Positions 24,601 through 36,600 of a DNA stretch of 64,000 nt are shown piece after piece. Source of the stretch: Yamagishiella unicocca (lineage: Eukaryota; Chlorophyta; Chlorophyceae; Chlamydomonadales; Volvocaceae); assembly GCA_003116995.1 (NCBI GenBank), contig BDSL01000042.1, positions 310,001 through 374,000 of the forward strand, in the 5' to 3' direction. The notes beneath the pieces are model-generated. The model saw nothing but the letters and a program-made list of their open reading frames with translations. It was not told the origin of the DNA and searched no databases. The translations under genes were made by a program, and so were the position numbers. The stretch's first letter is position 1. Each line of letters opens with the position of its first letter.

Positions 24601-27600
24601 AGACCACCTACCAACTCAAAAACAAATGAAAAACGCTAAACATTTATCTCTCTAAACAACCTATCTAATACAATTTGATAGCTTGGAAACCAAGTGCGGT
24701 AGTTTCGACGCTAGCAACCTTTTTGGCGTGTCCCGCACTGACCAGTAGACGGGTCAAGTACCATCTTCTTGTGAGGCTCGGGGGCGAGGAGGCTCGTCAG
24801 CATCCTGAACGCGGCGGCTTGGCGGTAGACAGGAGCATACTTGTTGATAGCGAAGCTCGCAGACTGGAAAGAAACAACCTTGTTTACAAGAACCTGCCGT
24901 GCACGTAGGCGAGTACCAAGAGTCTTGTGAGCCATCCGCCTCGAGCGTAATGAGGGTATGTAAGCGGTTGCAAGGGAACTAGGGAACCAGCAGTACGTAG
25001 GAGTCGGCATCGAAGGTACGTAACGACGCAACACACAGCAGAGTCTGTGGTAGTAAGAATGATTGAGTTAATCCAGTCAACATGTTTGCAACTCGACATC
25101 GCCATTTTCGGTGGCCTTAAGATTAATTAAGGATGTATTCGGGCCAACTGTATATGCAGCACGGCATGCAACAAATATCGTGCTAGCTACCTATCCACGC
25201 GGCCCCTGTCTGTTGTAACCCGACGCTCATCATACGCTAAAAACATACATTTAACCATATATGTAGACCCATGTACGTGCGAAACCAAATAAGGACGGCC
25301 GCACCTCTTCTCCAGTATTGGGCCGGACCACGGGCACGGCGTACGGGCAAAGCTTGGGGGTACAGGAAACGATGCTGCCGGTGGAGCGGTCCAAAACACG
25401 GGCCGAACCTGGCAACGCCGCAGTACGGATTTTCCCCAGCAACCCGGCGGTCGATACAGCCCGATGGCTAGCTATCTGCATAGGTCGGCGAAGCCCAGCT
25501 TCATTCAACTTAAAGCGCAGAAGCGATTCGTGGCATTGAGACGTACATTAGAAAGCAAGCAAGGCGGGAACATCGCTTCCCTGTGAACAGAAGCGAAGTG
25601 GAAACGTACGCTTCGCGGTATGTTCTCCAGGATGCATGCGTGCGTTATACTTACGTGCATACATACAGACAGACATACATATAGTTCGCCGCCGCTGCCG
25701 AAGCTGAGCACTGCATTCGTGAGCAATACGTGAGTATTCACTCAAGGCATGTCCATTACCGGTATCGCTTCTGGGTTTTGACGTGTGTAAGCATCCTTCT
25801 AAGAGTTTTGACCGTGGGCGGGGTTACCCCTCGGTTACCGGGCCGACGACAGGCAGGGCTGACGTACAGGCGCGTGCAGAGGGGTGAACGAGTTAGTTAC
25901 GTGGGGTTACGTAACGATAGGGGTGGAATCCCACGGTTGGGTACGGTTACGGAAGGGTGGAAACCTTTAGGGGCGGAAACCTACGGTTTACAGTTTCACG
26001 CTTTACGCTTTTCGGTTACTGCATACGACTCGCTACTAGGAGCAGAAATGCTGGAAGGAGAAAGATGGAAGCCTCACGAGAATGAACACAAAGTTGTGGA
26101 TCCCTGGGACCAAATTTACTACGATCGACCTCGGGGTAGATAGTGCCAACCATAATTTCACGTTTTCAACGCTTTTCGCCCTTCGTAATTTACGGTCCAA
26201 AATGTACATAGCATTACGCCGTAAGTTTCCACACCAGTCCACACCTACCCGGTTACCATTCCTGCTGACATGGCTAGCTGCTGACAGGCGCGTGCAGAGA
26301 GGTTACCGAGTTTAGGCCTTAGGGTTATCCCGCGTTGCCGAGGATATGCTACGTACTGGGTCCCGCCGTTGAAACCTCCAGCTGTAACGGACCCCGTCTC
26401 AACAGACCCTTACGTACGGCGTTACGGGGAGCGAGGCTCAAGCCTTTCCATGGGTTGCCCCTTCCTTGACCGAGGGGTAGGCTACTGGGGGGTAACCCCC
26501 GTTTGGATTGCCATAGGGAAGTTGATACGCACATGGACTTCTTTATTTTGATACAGACAGACAATGTCCCACATTGGCCCACCTTAAATGCAACATTGGC
26601 CCACCTTAAATGCAATAGTAATTCCAATCGTCATGAGACAAGCGCCCCGAGCGTAGAATTTTTCGTAGAATTCGAAGCATGGAGTGTCGTCTGGGATGCC
26701 ATACTTGCGCAGCTCTAGAAAAATGCGCATAGCTTCCCTCATCGCCGCTCCTGAGGCCAACAGCTGCATGTTTTCTGGGTCAAAGGCCGTTCCGTCCGTC
26801 GAGCCTCGCAGCTGGACGATGCCGGCGAGGATTATCAAGAAGTGATCTTCAAAAAGCCCGCATTCTACAATATTGAATCATGAGATAAGGGCGGCATGCA
26901 TTTATTAGATAGTCGTTATGCATGTCCCGGGCAGGCCCAGCACGAAATACTTACCGGCCGAGGTGTCCATGCATACGGCAATCTTGGTCTGATTGCCACC
27001 ATCCTACGTGCGTGCAGCGAATAATAAAGTAAGTGTGTTTTGAAATGATAACGTGTACCCATCCCGACGGTGTGGACTTGCCATACCCGCCCTGAATACG
27101 TACGTAGCTGCTGTCTCACGAACACCAAAGCAAGTAGGAGCGGAAAGGAAAACATGTATGCCTGCCTTTGTCGGTCGATGTATGTACGTTATCCGGGAAT
27201 ATTAGCTTGGATTAGCCAGGTCTCGCCCCTGCTGCAACAGATAGAGACGATACAAACTGGCGGCCTGTTTGCTATCCAAGCACGACGGACTGCTGAAGAT
27301 AAAGGCATGATCCGTCCATCCCGCCCTGATATATGCAGCAAACATACATACCCAATTTGTGCCTCCTAGGGTAGACGCAACCTGCAATACATCGTCCCAG
27401 GTCTGTGGCGTGGAGATGTTGTGCGCGTCAAAAACGTCCCCTCGGTAGTACAGGTGCATGGGGGGGACTACGGCGGGTATAGAACTGTAAGACCCGCCAG
27501 AGCTTGAGGCTGATGACATGGCGGCCCTGCACATACACGTCTGTAATTTTTCTGACCGACTATAGCGTCCAACATCGGCTAATAGACGGCCGGGGACAAT

Positions 27601-30600
27601 ATCCGATCTATAGTGGATCTGGACTATAGTCACCAGCTAAAGTTGATCTGGACTATAGTCATGGACTATATCAACCGACTATAGCCAGTACCAATGTGAG
27701 TGCGGTGGCAGCATGCGCAGCTGCAGGGCGTGCGCCTGGGTGTTGAGCGGTCATAGCCTGGCAACGGAATGAATGGAATGGTTGATGTCTGTTTCTGACA
27801 TGAGCACCCCGATCGCAAACAGTGTGTCATTGATGTTGCACGTTATGTATGCGCTTGTACCAAAACTCGAAAGGCCTGTCCTTCTGCTATATTAATAAAA
27901 TAAATAATGGGATGCCGTACACAGCCGCGGCACCATACGGCACCCCCCCTCTCTCGCGCATACTTCACCATTGCCAGCTGTCACATAACCTCCTCCATAA
28001 TAAGCTGTTGTCGCCTTCAGCACTAACCGTATGCAATATACATATACATTGTCGATATTGCCAGGCAATAGCAATGCAGCAGCAGTGTTCGCCAATGTTT
28101 GACCAGGTGTCCACGCATCCAACCTGCCACTTTTCCAGGCTTCTAGTGGAGCAATGTATCTTTATGATTATAATTTAGGCAGGCCTGTTCAGTTCTGGGC
28201 GTTGCGCTTCAGCATTTTGCCTGGCGAGTTATGGTCAGCGACCGAGGAAGGCGACCGTCAGGAGCTGACAGAGCTGCTCGCTGCTTGCAGTTAGACGTAA
28301 GTTAGGACCACTGGACTTGGTGCTGCCAGCAGTATAACAAAGCTCGAGAGCTGCCGGTGAGCAGGAAGACCTTTGCTGACCTCAAACCCGAAGCTCTGCT
28401 TGCGTGGCTTTATTTCCCTAGTTAATGGATTTTTTTACATTATCTGAAATGATTATTTTACCTGGAATACGTGCAGGTGATAAAGCGATCGAATCCTGTC
28501 AAGACTGGGTGACATCTCTTAAGAACCTGGCTGCGCAGTATGCTGCCAACTATGTTGAAGCATTTGGGAAATCACGCTGTGATGGTAAGCATGGGAGTGG
28601 CGCTTGTTTTCTGCGTGTGTTGCCAGAGAGCTGTCCTGAGAGTAGTGTTGCAACCAACTCCTTAATAAAAAAACTTCTCTCCAACCTACAGGACGTGCGG
28701 GACACACAGCTGGGAGAGGACTTGGCAGGATATGGAGCAGAGAGCATGGAGCAGCGGGCTGGCTGGATTTGGTTGTTGAGTAGCAGAGGGGATATGAACC
28801 GGAAAGTGAAGCTAGGGAACCGCGAGGTGAAGGGGCAGGTTGTGAGCTCGAGGAGGAGTAAGCCTGTAGGCCAGCATTACTTGAGGAATGCAAGGGGCAT
28901 GGAGCACAGTAGCGCCCCATCAGGTGTGTGGCTAGCTGAGTTCGGTTTGTAGGGAAGAACAGACTGACCCCCGTGGTGGAACATACCAGTTCCTGGGGTG
29001 AAACATAACACTTTCTGCAGTGACAATGTCTTTAGTGATGTCAACTTGAGCCTGGATGAGGAGCCCAGCCTTGAGCTGGGCTCTTTGGTGTAACACCTGC
29101 CTTGAGCAGTACATATGTACAACACCCATCGAACTATACGCACGATCTGTAAACACTCACCTGGAATATCATACGGTGTCCCATTCCCGAACACTGATAG
29201 AAAGGCCCTCGACTATAGACAGCATCTGTTGTATCACGCCTGTGTGGCGCGGTGCAGAGTTACGCCTGTGTGGCGTGACGGTCACTCCTGTGTGGAGTGC
29301 AACGGATGCTTCGGCAACCGGGCGCACTGACTGTGTGTCAGTGTGGTGGCTTCGGCTACTGGTAGTGGACCTGTGTGGTCCCACTGATGTTTCATCGGTT
29401 GGAGGTTCTGGCTATGTCGAGGCCTGGAGGACGTCGAACTGTGTGTACGACGTCGAGCGCTCGCTGTGTCAAGACGGCTCGCTCTTTCTCTAACCGGTAG
29501 TTCTCACTACCACCAAATCTGGACTTTGGCTGGTATACATCAACTGGTATCGAGACGACTTTTCTGGGATTTATCCTTCACGTTTCCGCTATAACATGTC
29601 TGACTGGGAGATGGACGACTTCGCCGACGCCGAGCCGACGCTGTGCATTTGCGGTCGGCCTCTCCTGGTCGACAAGGGCACTGACCCTCTTTTCAGCGAC
29701 AAGGGTAGGGGCTCTCCTTTATCCTTGCTGCTGAGATTGTAGAATGGACCTAGTCGATCTGTTCGGGTTCGCTGGGTGGGCCGCGGCTCTCCCTCAGGTT
29801 GTTCCTGCGGGAGGCCAACAGGTCAATCCTCCGTTAGGACCACCCGCGCCTGCTGCGCCTGTTGCGCCTGCGCCGCTTAACCCACCAGCACCCGTGGCGA
29901 TCCCTGTAGGCGGTGCTGCCCCTGTTGCAGTCGGGGCCGGCGTTTTGCCTGCCGGTCCGCAAGTGCAACTGCCGGCACCTGTCGGACTAGCTCCCGTAGC
30001 TGCCCTTCCCGCGCCTGCTGTCAATGTGGTTGATGATAACCCTGCCATTTTGCAGCCGCGCGTAGAGCAGCCTAGTGGTTCTTTCCGCCTTGACGCTGTT
30101 GCGCCCGCCATTCACCCTTCGCCTGCAGCCACTCAGCTTGACGCCTCTGAGCTCGCTACGGGTGGATTCCCGGCCTTTGCCACGATGGGCAACGGCGCGT
30201 CTCGTGGCTCCGCTGTGGTGGAGGCTCCTTTTCGGGTGAATGTTCCGTCGCCCACGCTTTCGATTGCCGCGAAGGAAGACGAGGGCGTAGTTGCGCAGCG
30301 CGTCCTAGCATTTATCCGCGATGTGACTGAAATGTGGCCTCTAGTTCCGTGGGGTCAAAATGACGCGTCGCGCCGGTTTTTCCTTTCGCATGCCTTGGAA
30401 GGTCGCGCGAAGGTGTGGTGCAACGCGTGGACTCTGGCAAAGGGCCCTTACACCTCCGATGAGCTCCTTGCTGCTTTGCGTGTTCGCTTTGCTCCTCAGC
30501 TTTTCTCGCCGGAGCATGTCACTCGCGAGTACCTGAGCGCTAACAACCATCGCATGCGCCCCCGAGACACCGTTGCCGCGTACTGTAGCCGCTTCGAGGC

Positions 30601-33600
30601 AAAGCTGTCTCACATTCCCAATGTGTCGGAGGGCGAGCGCATGTTCTGGTTCCGTGCTGGTCTGACTGAGTCCCTTGCCTCAGAGTGTGCGACGGATCAC
30701 CTCGGCCAAGAGTTTCCCTCGTACGCCGCATTGGTCCAGCACGCCCTAGGCAAGGAACTTCAACACGCCGCTGGAGCTGCCGCTGCTAAACGTTCGCGTG
30801 CCGCTTTACGCCTGCACTCGGTAATAGCTGTGCAGGAGAGCGACGATGAGGGTTACGAGGAGCCCGCTCCTGGCCGCAAACGTCGTCGCGCTCCTGCCGC
30901 TCCCGTTGTCGCCGCCGCTCCCGTTGTTGCCGCCGCGACCGCGGGTGGAAACTCCCGTCACGCGGATAAGAAGTGTTACAAGTGCGGGGTCATGGGTCAT
31001 ATCGCAGCCGATTGTTCTGTAGTGGGGCCCCGGCCTCCGCCGGGCTCGCAGCCGGCTCAGGACAAGAAGCGCAAGGGCAATCGGTTCCAGCGGGGGCGTG
31101 GCAAGAAGGAGAAGGCTCCCCCTGCTGCTGCGGCTGATGCGATGGCCGATTAGGAAGTTGCCCAGGCTGGTATTGAGGGGTTGCCCCCTGGGTCGTCGGT
31201 CGCGCCTTTGGACTTTCCTTCTGGTCGTTTAGTCCGCGCGATCCTTCCAGTTTTGCTTGACCGTATCGAACAGTTAGTGGGCCGGCGTTTCTCGTTTGAC
31301 GCCACTGCTGTGTGTGCGGGCTTTCAGGACTGCTGTAACTTGTTCGTCCCGCGAGGCCGGCCCCTATCTTCTGTCGATCTCGGTGGGCACACTGTTTGGT
31401 CTGTCCCCTCCTCAGCTCGGCATTTGCGTCGTATCCTAGAGTATTATCGTACCTGCAAGCGTCGGCGCCCTGACACTGCGATTGGTTTGCTGTTACCTGC
31501 TCACGTCGTCGCCCGCGCTTCTGGTCTGCTCTCAGGTATGCGCCAAGTGCTTCGCTTCGAGTCTGGTACTGCTTTATTTAATGGGCTGAATTTAGAGGGC
31601 CGTCCGGTCGCGTTGCCTGGCTTTCCGTATGCCGCTGAGGTCTGGTACGATGCCCCTAACGCTCCCGTGCCAGTCCCCTCTGAGCCGTGCCTTGCGGTTT
31701 TGCTAGCGCACGCTACCTCCGACGCAGGTCCCTCTTTGCCCCTTGTTAACGTACGCCTTGGTGGGATGCCTTTACTTGCCTTGATCGACTCTGGCGCTAG
31801 TCATGACTTCATTAGCGCGGAGGTCGTCGATCGTCTACACCTGGCCGTGCGTCCGTGTGAATGGAAGCATGTTAACCTGGCTGATGGCGGTAAGCAGGCT
31901 ATTATGGGCCAAATTACTGTTCGCTTAGCTGTCGGCTCCCTTCGGGTTACGGTTGAGCCGTATGTTCTGCCTGCTTTAACGGATACTGCTGGGTGCATTT
32001 TAGGTAACTCAACCCTGTCGAAGTACGCCGCCGTGCTTGACTTTGCTTCGCGGTGCTTGCGTCTGCGCAAGGGGGCTACGGTTTGTCGCGTGCCTTTGCT
32101 GTCGGGGTTGGGGACCACCCCGTCTGAGGGGGAGGCACCCTGCGTGAATTTTGCCGCTGCTGCTTTGTGCCAACACCCGGAAACTCCCGCCCTCGTGGGT
32201 CGAAAAGCTGCTAAACGTATGCTTCGCAAAGGTGCCCATGCTTTGTTGGTGCGCCCCAAGTTGTGCTTAAACGCCGTTGTGCCTGAGACCCCCGATCCCG
32301 AGGTTGTTGCGGTTTTGGAGGAGTACGCAGATGTGTTTCGGGAGATCCCAGGTCTGCCCCCGGTCCGCCCTGTGGATCACACCATTCCGCTCATGCCTGG
32401 TACGCATCCGGTGTCGCGTCCCATGTATCGGCTGAGTCAACCGGAATTGGATGAGGTCAAGAGGCAAGTAACGGACTTGTTGCGTAAGGGGATGGTTAGG
32501 CCTAGCACTTCTCCGTACTCTGCGCCCATCTTGTTCGTGGGTAAGAAGGATGGGACCCTACGCATGTGTATTGATTACCGTGGGTTAAACGCTGTGACCG
32601 TGAAGAACCGCTACCCGTTGCCTAGGGTAGATGATCTGCTCGATCGTTTGAGTGGGTCGGCGTATTTTAGCTCCATCGACTTGCAGCAGGGGTATAACCA
32701 GATCCGCTTTCAGAGTCGGACATCCCCGCGACTGCTTTCACTACGCCTTTCGGTCATTTTGAATACACTGTTTTGAGTTTTGGGCTGGTTAACGCGCCCG
32801 CCACTTTCCAGGCTTGTATGAACAGGATCTTCCGGCCCTACCTGGATAAGTTCGTTGTTTGCTACCTAGATGATATCCTGATATATTCCAAGACACGTGA
32901 GGAGCATTTGACGCACTTACGGTTGGTCCTGGACATTCTGCGTCGTGAGCAGTTATACGCGAAGCTCTCCAAGTGCCACTGGGCACAACCGCAGGTGGAA
33001 TATCTAGGCCACATTGTTTCTGCGGATGGGGTACGCATGGATCCGCGTAAAACGGCTGCTGTTCGCGACTGGCCTGCCCCGACTACGCTGCAAGAATTGC
33101 GTAAGTTCCTGGGGTTGACAAATTACTTCCGTAAATTTATTGCTCGTTATTCCGTCCTTGCTGCGCCGCTAACGTCCCTTACGCGTAAGGATGCTTTTAA
33201 GTCCCCTGACGCTTGGACGCCCGCGTGCCAGGAGGCGTTTGAAAATATTAAACGTGCTGTTGCGGAGGACATTGTTTTAAGGTTCCCTGATTACTCTCTG
33301 CCGTTCCGTGTTGAGCTCGTTTCCGACGCTTCACTTCACGGTTCCGGAGCTGTTCTTTTGCAGGAAGGGCGACCTATCGCCTTTACCAGTAAGAAGTTCA
33401 CTCCCGCGGAGCGTAATTATACCACAGGTGAACAGGAGTTGTTAGCTGTACTGCACGCCTTGAGAGAGTGGCGCTGCTACCTGGAGGGCCGGCCGTTTAT
33501 TGTCAAGACGGACCACAAGCCCCTTACGTTTCTCCAAGGAGTTCCTACTCTTAATCGCCGCCAGGCCCGTTGGATGGAGTACATGGCGCGTTTTAATTAT

Positions 33601-36600
33601 ACGTGGGAGTACTGTGCGGGTACGCTTAATATCGCTGACGCTTTGAGTCGTCACCCTTCGTTGCACCTAGTTGCGCTGAATGCTGTCACACGTCGTCAGT
33701 CGTCCGCACGCGCCGTCACCCCTGCTGGCTTATCCGAGCGGGTTCGCAGTGCGTATGCGTCTGATCCCTGGTTTGCTGATCCTGCTAACACCGCCTCGCT
33801 TGTCTCTGAGCACGGTCTTTGGCTCCGCTCGGAGGGCGACAAGCGCCTTGTGGTGGTGCCTCATGATGACTTGCTGCGGCGAGACATCCTGGCGCGCTAC
33901 CATGAGGACCCGTTGGCTGGTCACCCGGGTTCTACGCGCCTGCTGGAGATGGTTCGTCGCGTCTTTTGGTGGCCTCGGATGGCCCGCGACGCTGCTAACT
34001 ACGTGACTTTGTGTGACACCTGCCAGCGTAACAAGCCCCTGTCCGGTAAGCCGCATGGGCTGTTGCAACCTTTGCCAATTCCTAATAACCCGTGGGAGAG
34101 TGTGTCTTTAGATTACGTTGTTGCGCTTCCCAAAACTGAGGGGGGATACGACGCTATTTTGGTGCTTGTTGATCGCCTTACGAAGATGGTGCACTTCGCG
34201 CCGTGCACGACGTCGGTTACGGCCGAGCAGACGGCCCGCTTGTTTTACGATAACGTTGTGCGTCTTCACGGCGTGCCCCAGTCTGTCGTGTCGGATCGTG
34301 GCCCTCAGTTTGCGAGTAAGTTTTGGGACGCGTTAGGTACGCTAGTGAACATGCGCACAAACCTGTCGACGGCGTATCACCCCCAGTCTGACGGCCAAAC
34401 TGAACGCATGAACCGGACGTTGGGCGATATGTTGCGTAACTTCGCCGGGCTCAATCCGACTGCGTGGGATACGTACCTTAGTGCGGCAGAGTTTGCCATG
34501 AATAACGCTGTGAACCGGTCGACGGGACAGTCGCCCTTTTTCCTAAATTACGGCTATCATCCTGCGGTGCCTGTGTGGCGCGAGATTGATGTCCCGGTTC
34601 CAGCAGCCAAGGTGTTCGTGCGGTCCTTCGCCGAACGGCTCTCAGACGCGAAGCGTTGTTTGGAAGCTGCGCAGCAACGTACTGCAGAGTACTACAACCG
34701 CGACAAGAAGGACGTACGCTTTGTGCCAGGTCAGTTGGTGTTGCTCAGCACTAAGAACCTGCGTCCCCTGGCGGTTGGTCCCCGAAAGTTGTTGCCGAGG
34801 TGGGTGGGTCCGTACCCTGTGAAACGCATGGTGGGTTCCGTTGCGGCGGAGTTGCAGTTGCCCGCGGATATGCGCATTCACCCTACCTTTCATGTGTCAT
34901 TGCTGCGGCCGTACCGTGCGGAAGCCGGTGCTGGGCCCTCTGACGCTGACACACCCGCTGTTGAGTCCACTCCTGTTGCTTGGCTCAGTAACCAGTCGTT
35001 CTTTACTGTGGAGCGCATTTTGGATTATCGCGTTCGACGGCTTGGTTCTGGGCGACGCAAGCGCAACGTGCACGAGTACCTGGTCAAGTGGGCTGGCTAC
35101 CCGTCGGAGGACAACAGTTGGGAACCGGCAGGGAACTTTACTCCGGACATGGCAGCAGAGCTTGAGACCGCCCGGACGCGGGCTAAGGACTCGGCGAGGA
35201 CGCTGCGTCCAGAGGGGGGATAGTTGTTGTATCACGCCTGTGTGGCGCGGTGCAGAGTTACGCCTGTGTGGCGTGACGGTCACTCCTGTGTGGAGTGCAA
35301 CGGATGCTTCGGCAACCGGGCGCACTGACTGTGTGTCAGTGTGGTGGCTTCGGCTACTGGTAGTGGACCTGTGTGGTCCCACTGATGTTTCATCGGTTGG
35401 AGGTTCTGGCTATGTCGAGGCCTGGAGGACGTCGAACTGTGTGTACGACGTCGAGCGCTCGCTGTGTCAAGACGGCTCGCTCTTTCTCTAACCGGTAGTT
35501 CTCACTACCACCAAATCTGGACTTTGGCTGGTATACATCAGCATCTATAGCCGACACTGCGAAACTATAGTCGTTCACTATAGCCGGCTCGTCTATATCT
35601 GGCATCGACTATAGTTGAGCTATAGCTGGTCGGCTATAGTCCACCAGCTGATCGGCTAAAAGAATGGTGTATGCATCGACTATATCCGTACCGGCTTTTA
35701 CTCCGAAAAGACCGACTATAGTCACGCTCCCATTTTACAGACGCACGCGCATGAAATCGTATCCTATTTATTTTTGTATTCCAAACTCTTCCAAACGCTT
35801 AGCGGTTTACGTATGGCATGTGTACAGAATATAATTTTACTTGGGCATATCCGGTTTAAATCGATATTAGCGCCACATGGAAGCACTGGTGACTTATAAG
35901 TCACCAGCGCTTCCAATGCGGTAATAATTAAATAAATTACTATTACATGGTAATTACAAGTTACGGCTGCCCACCCCGATGTGAAGTTTCCGTCAGTGCA
36001 GCCAGAACAAAATTTGTAAATAACAACGAAGTAAGAAGAAACATAGGTACTGGTGGCGCGAGCGTATAGGGTGTACTGATGCCCTCATCGCCCCGCCCCC
36101 TTAACACATGCCAGGCCTAGTGCCGGCGTAATGTAATAATAATAATAAGAAGAAGAAGAAACATTCGACAATATTGCTCGAAACCGTTTCTGACCTGGAA
36201 AGCAGCCGGCGGAACGGAAGAAGATTGCCGCGGCCTTATTTGCATATATATACATGCACCCTCGAAGGGCCTTCTTGTCCGTAGCGCGCGGTTATGGCGG
36301 AATGTATGCGAGCAACTGGTAACCCCGTTTGTATAATATTTGGAGAATTCGCTCGTAATAACGTGTTCGTAACCGAACACAACCCAACATACAAGCAGAA
36401 TGTAATAGAAACCGATAACGTTGTGTTCCTAAAAGTTCGGCGCGCAAAAAGTACGTAAATAAACGTGTTCATTTCCAAACATGCAATTTTCTGGGGACGC
36501 CGCACAAGGAAGGGATCGTATTGCACACAACACAGGGAGACACAATATTTATTCACTAAAGCGAAAATAAATGGACATATGCAATGTGCCAAAAATGAGG

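Larger units (their letters stand above)
29227..35540 (+). mobile_element. Complete Ty3/gypsy (chromovirus) LTR retrotransposon
   Basis: 6,314 bp bounded by two 316-bp LTRs (TG...CA) that look identical, flanked by the 5-bp target duplication GCATC (29222-29226 and 35541-35545). The internal order is primer-binding site, gag, protease, reverse transcriptase, RNase H, integrase, chromodomain and polypurine tract, the Ty3/gypsy order. It lies antisense inside an intron of the minus-strand cyclase gene. Identical LTRs imply a recent insertion. Two breaks in the gag-pol frame are present: an in-frame TAG at 31151-31153 and a one-base frame change near 32714-32718. Confidence 0.95.
27538..35745. 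mobile_element. CTATAG-rich DNA-transposon-like element, split by the gypsy insertion
   Basis: Clusters of GACTATAG/CTATAGTC in both orientations lie at about 27560-27690 and, continuing across the gypsy insertion, at 29205-29226 and 35541-35735. Subterminal motif clusters facing inward are typical of cut-and-paste elements. Both outer ends carry CGTCTGTAA (left) or its complement (right), possible short terminal inverted repeats. Without the gypsy element it would be about 1.9 kb. A plus-strand open frame at 28425-28952 (175 codons) inside it matches no family I know. The boundaries and the class are inference. Confidence 0.45.

Noticed and set aside
27203..27351. Read-through of the exon ending at 27352 ([12 protein letters not shown]...)
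   Set aside because: It runs to a stop, while splicing to the 49-nt exon at 26955-27003 restores the solute-binding domain ([12 protein letters not shown]) with matching phases.
28425..28952. 175-codon plus-strand open frame
   Set aside because: No recognisable domain, AT-rich start and located in a transposon body; noted under the CTATAG element but not called as a gene.
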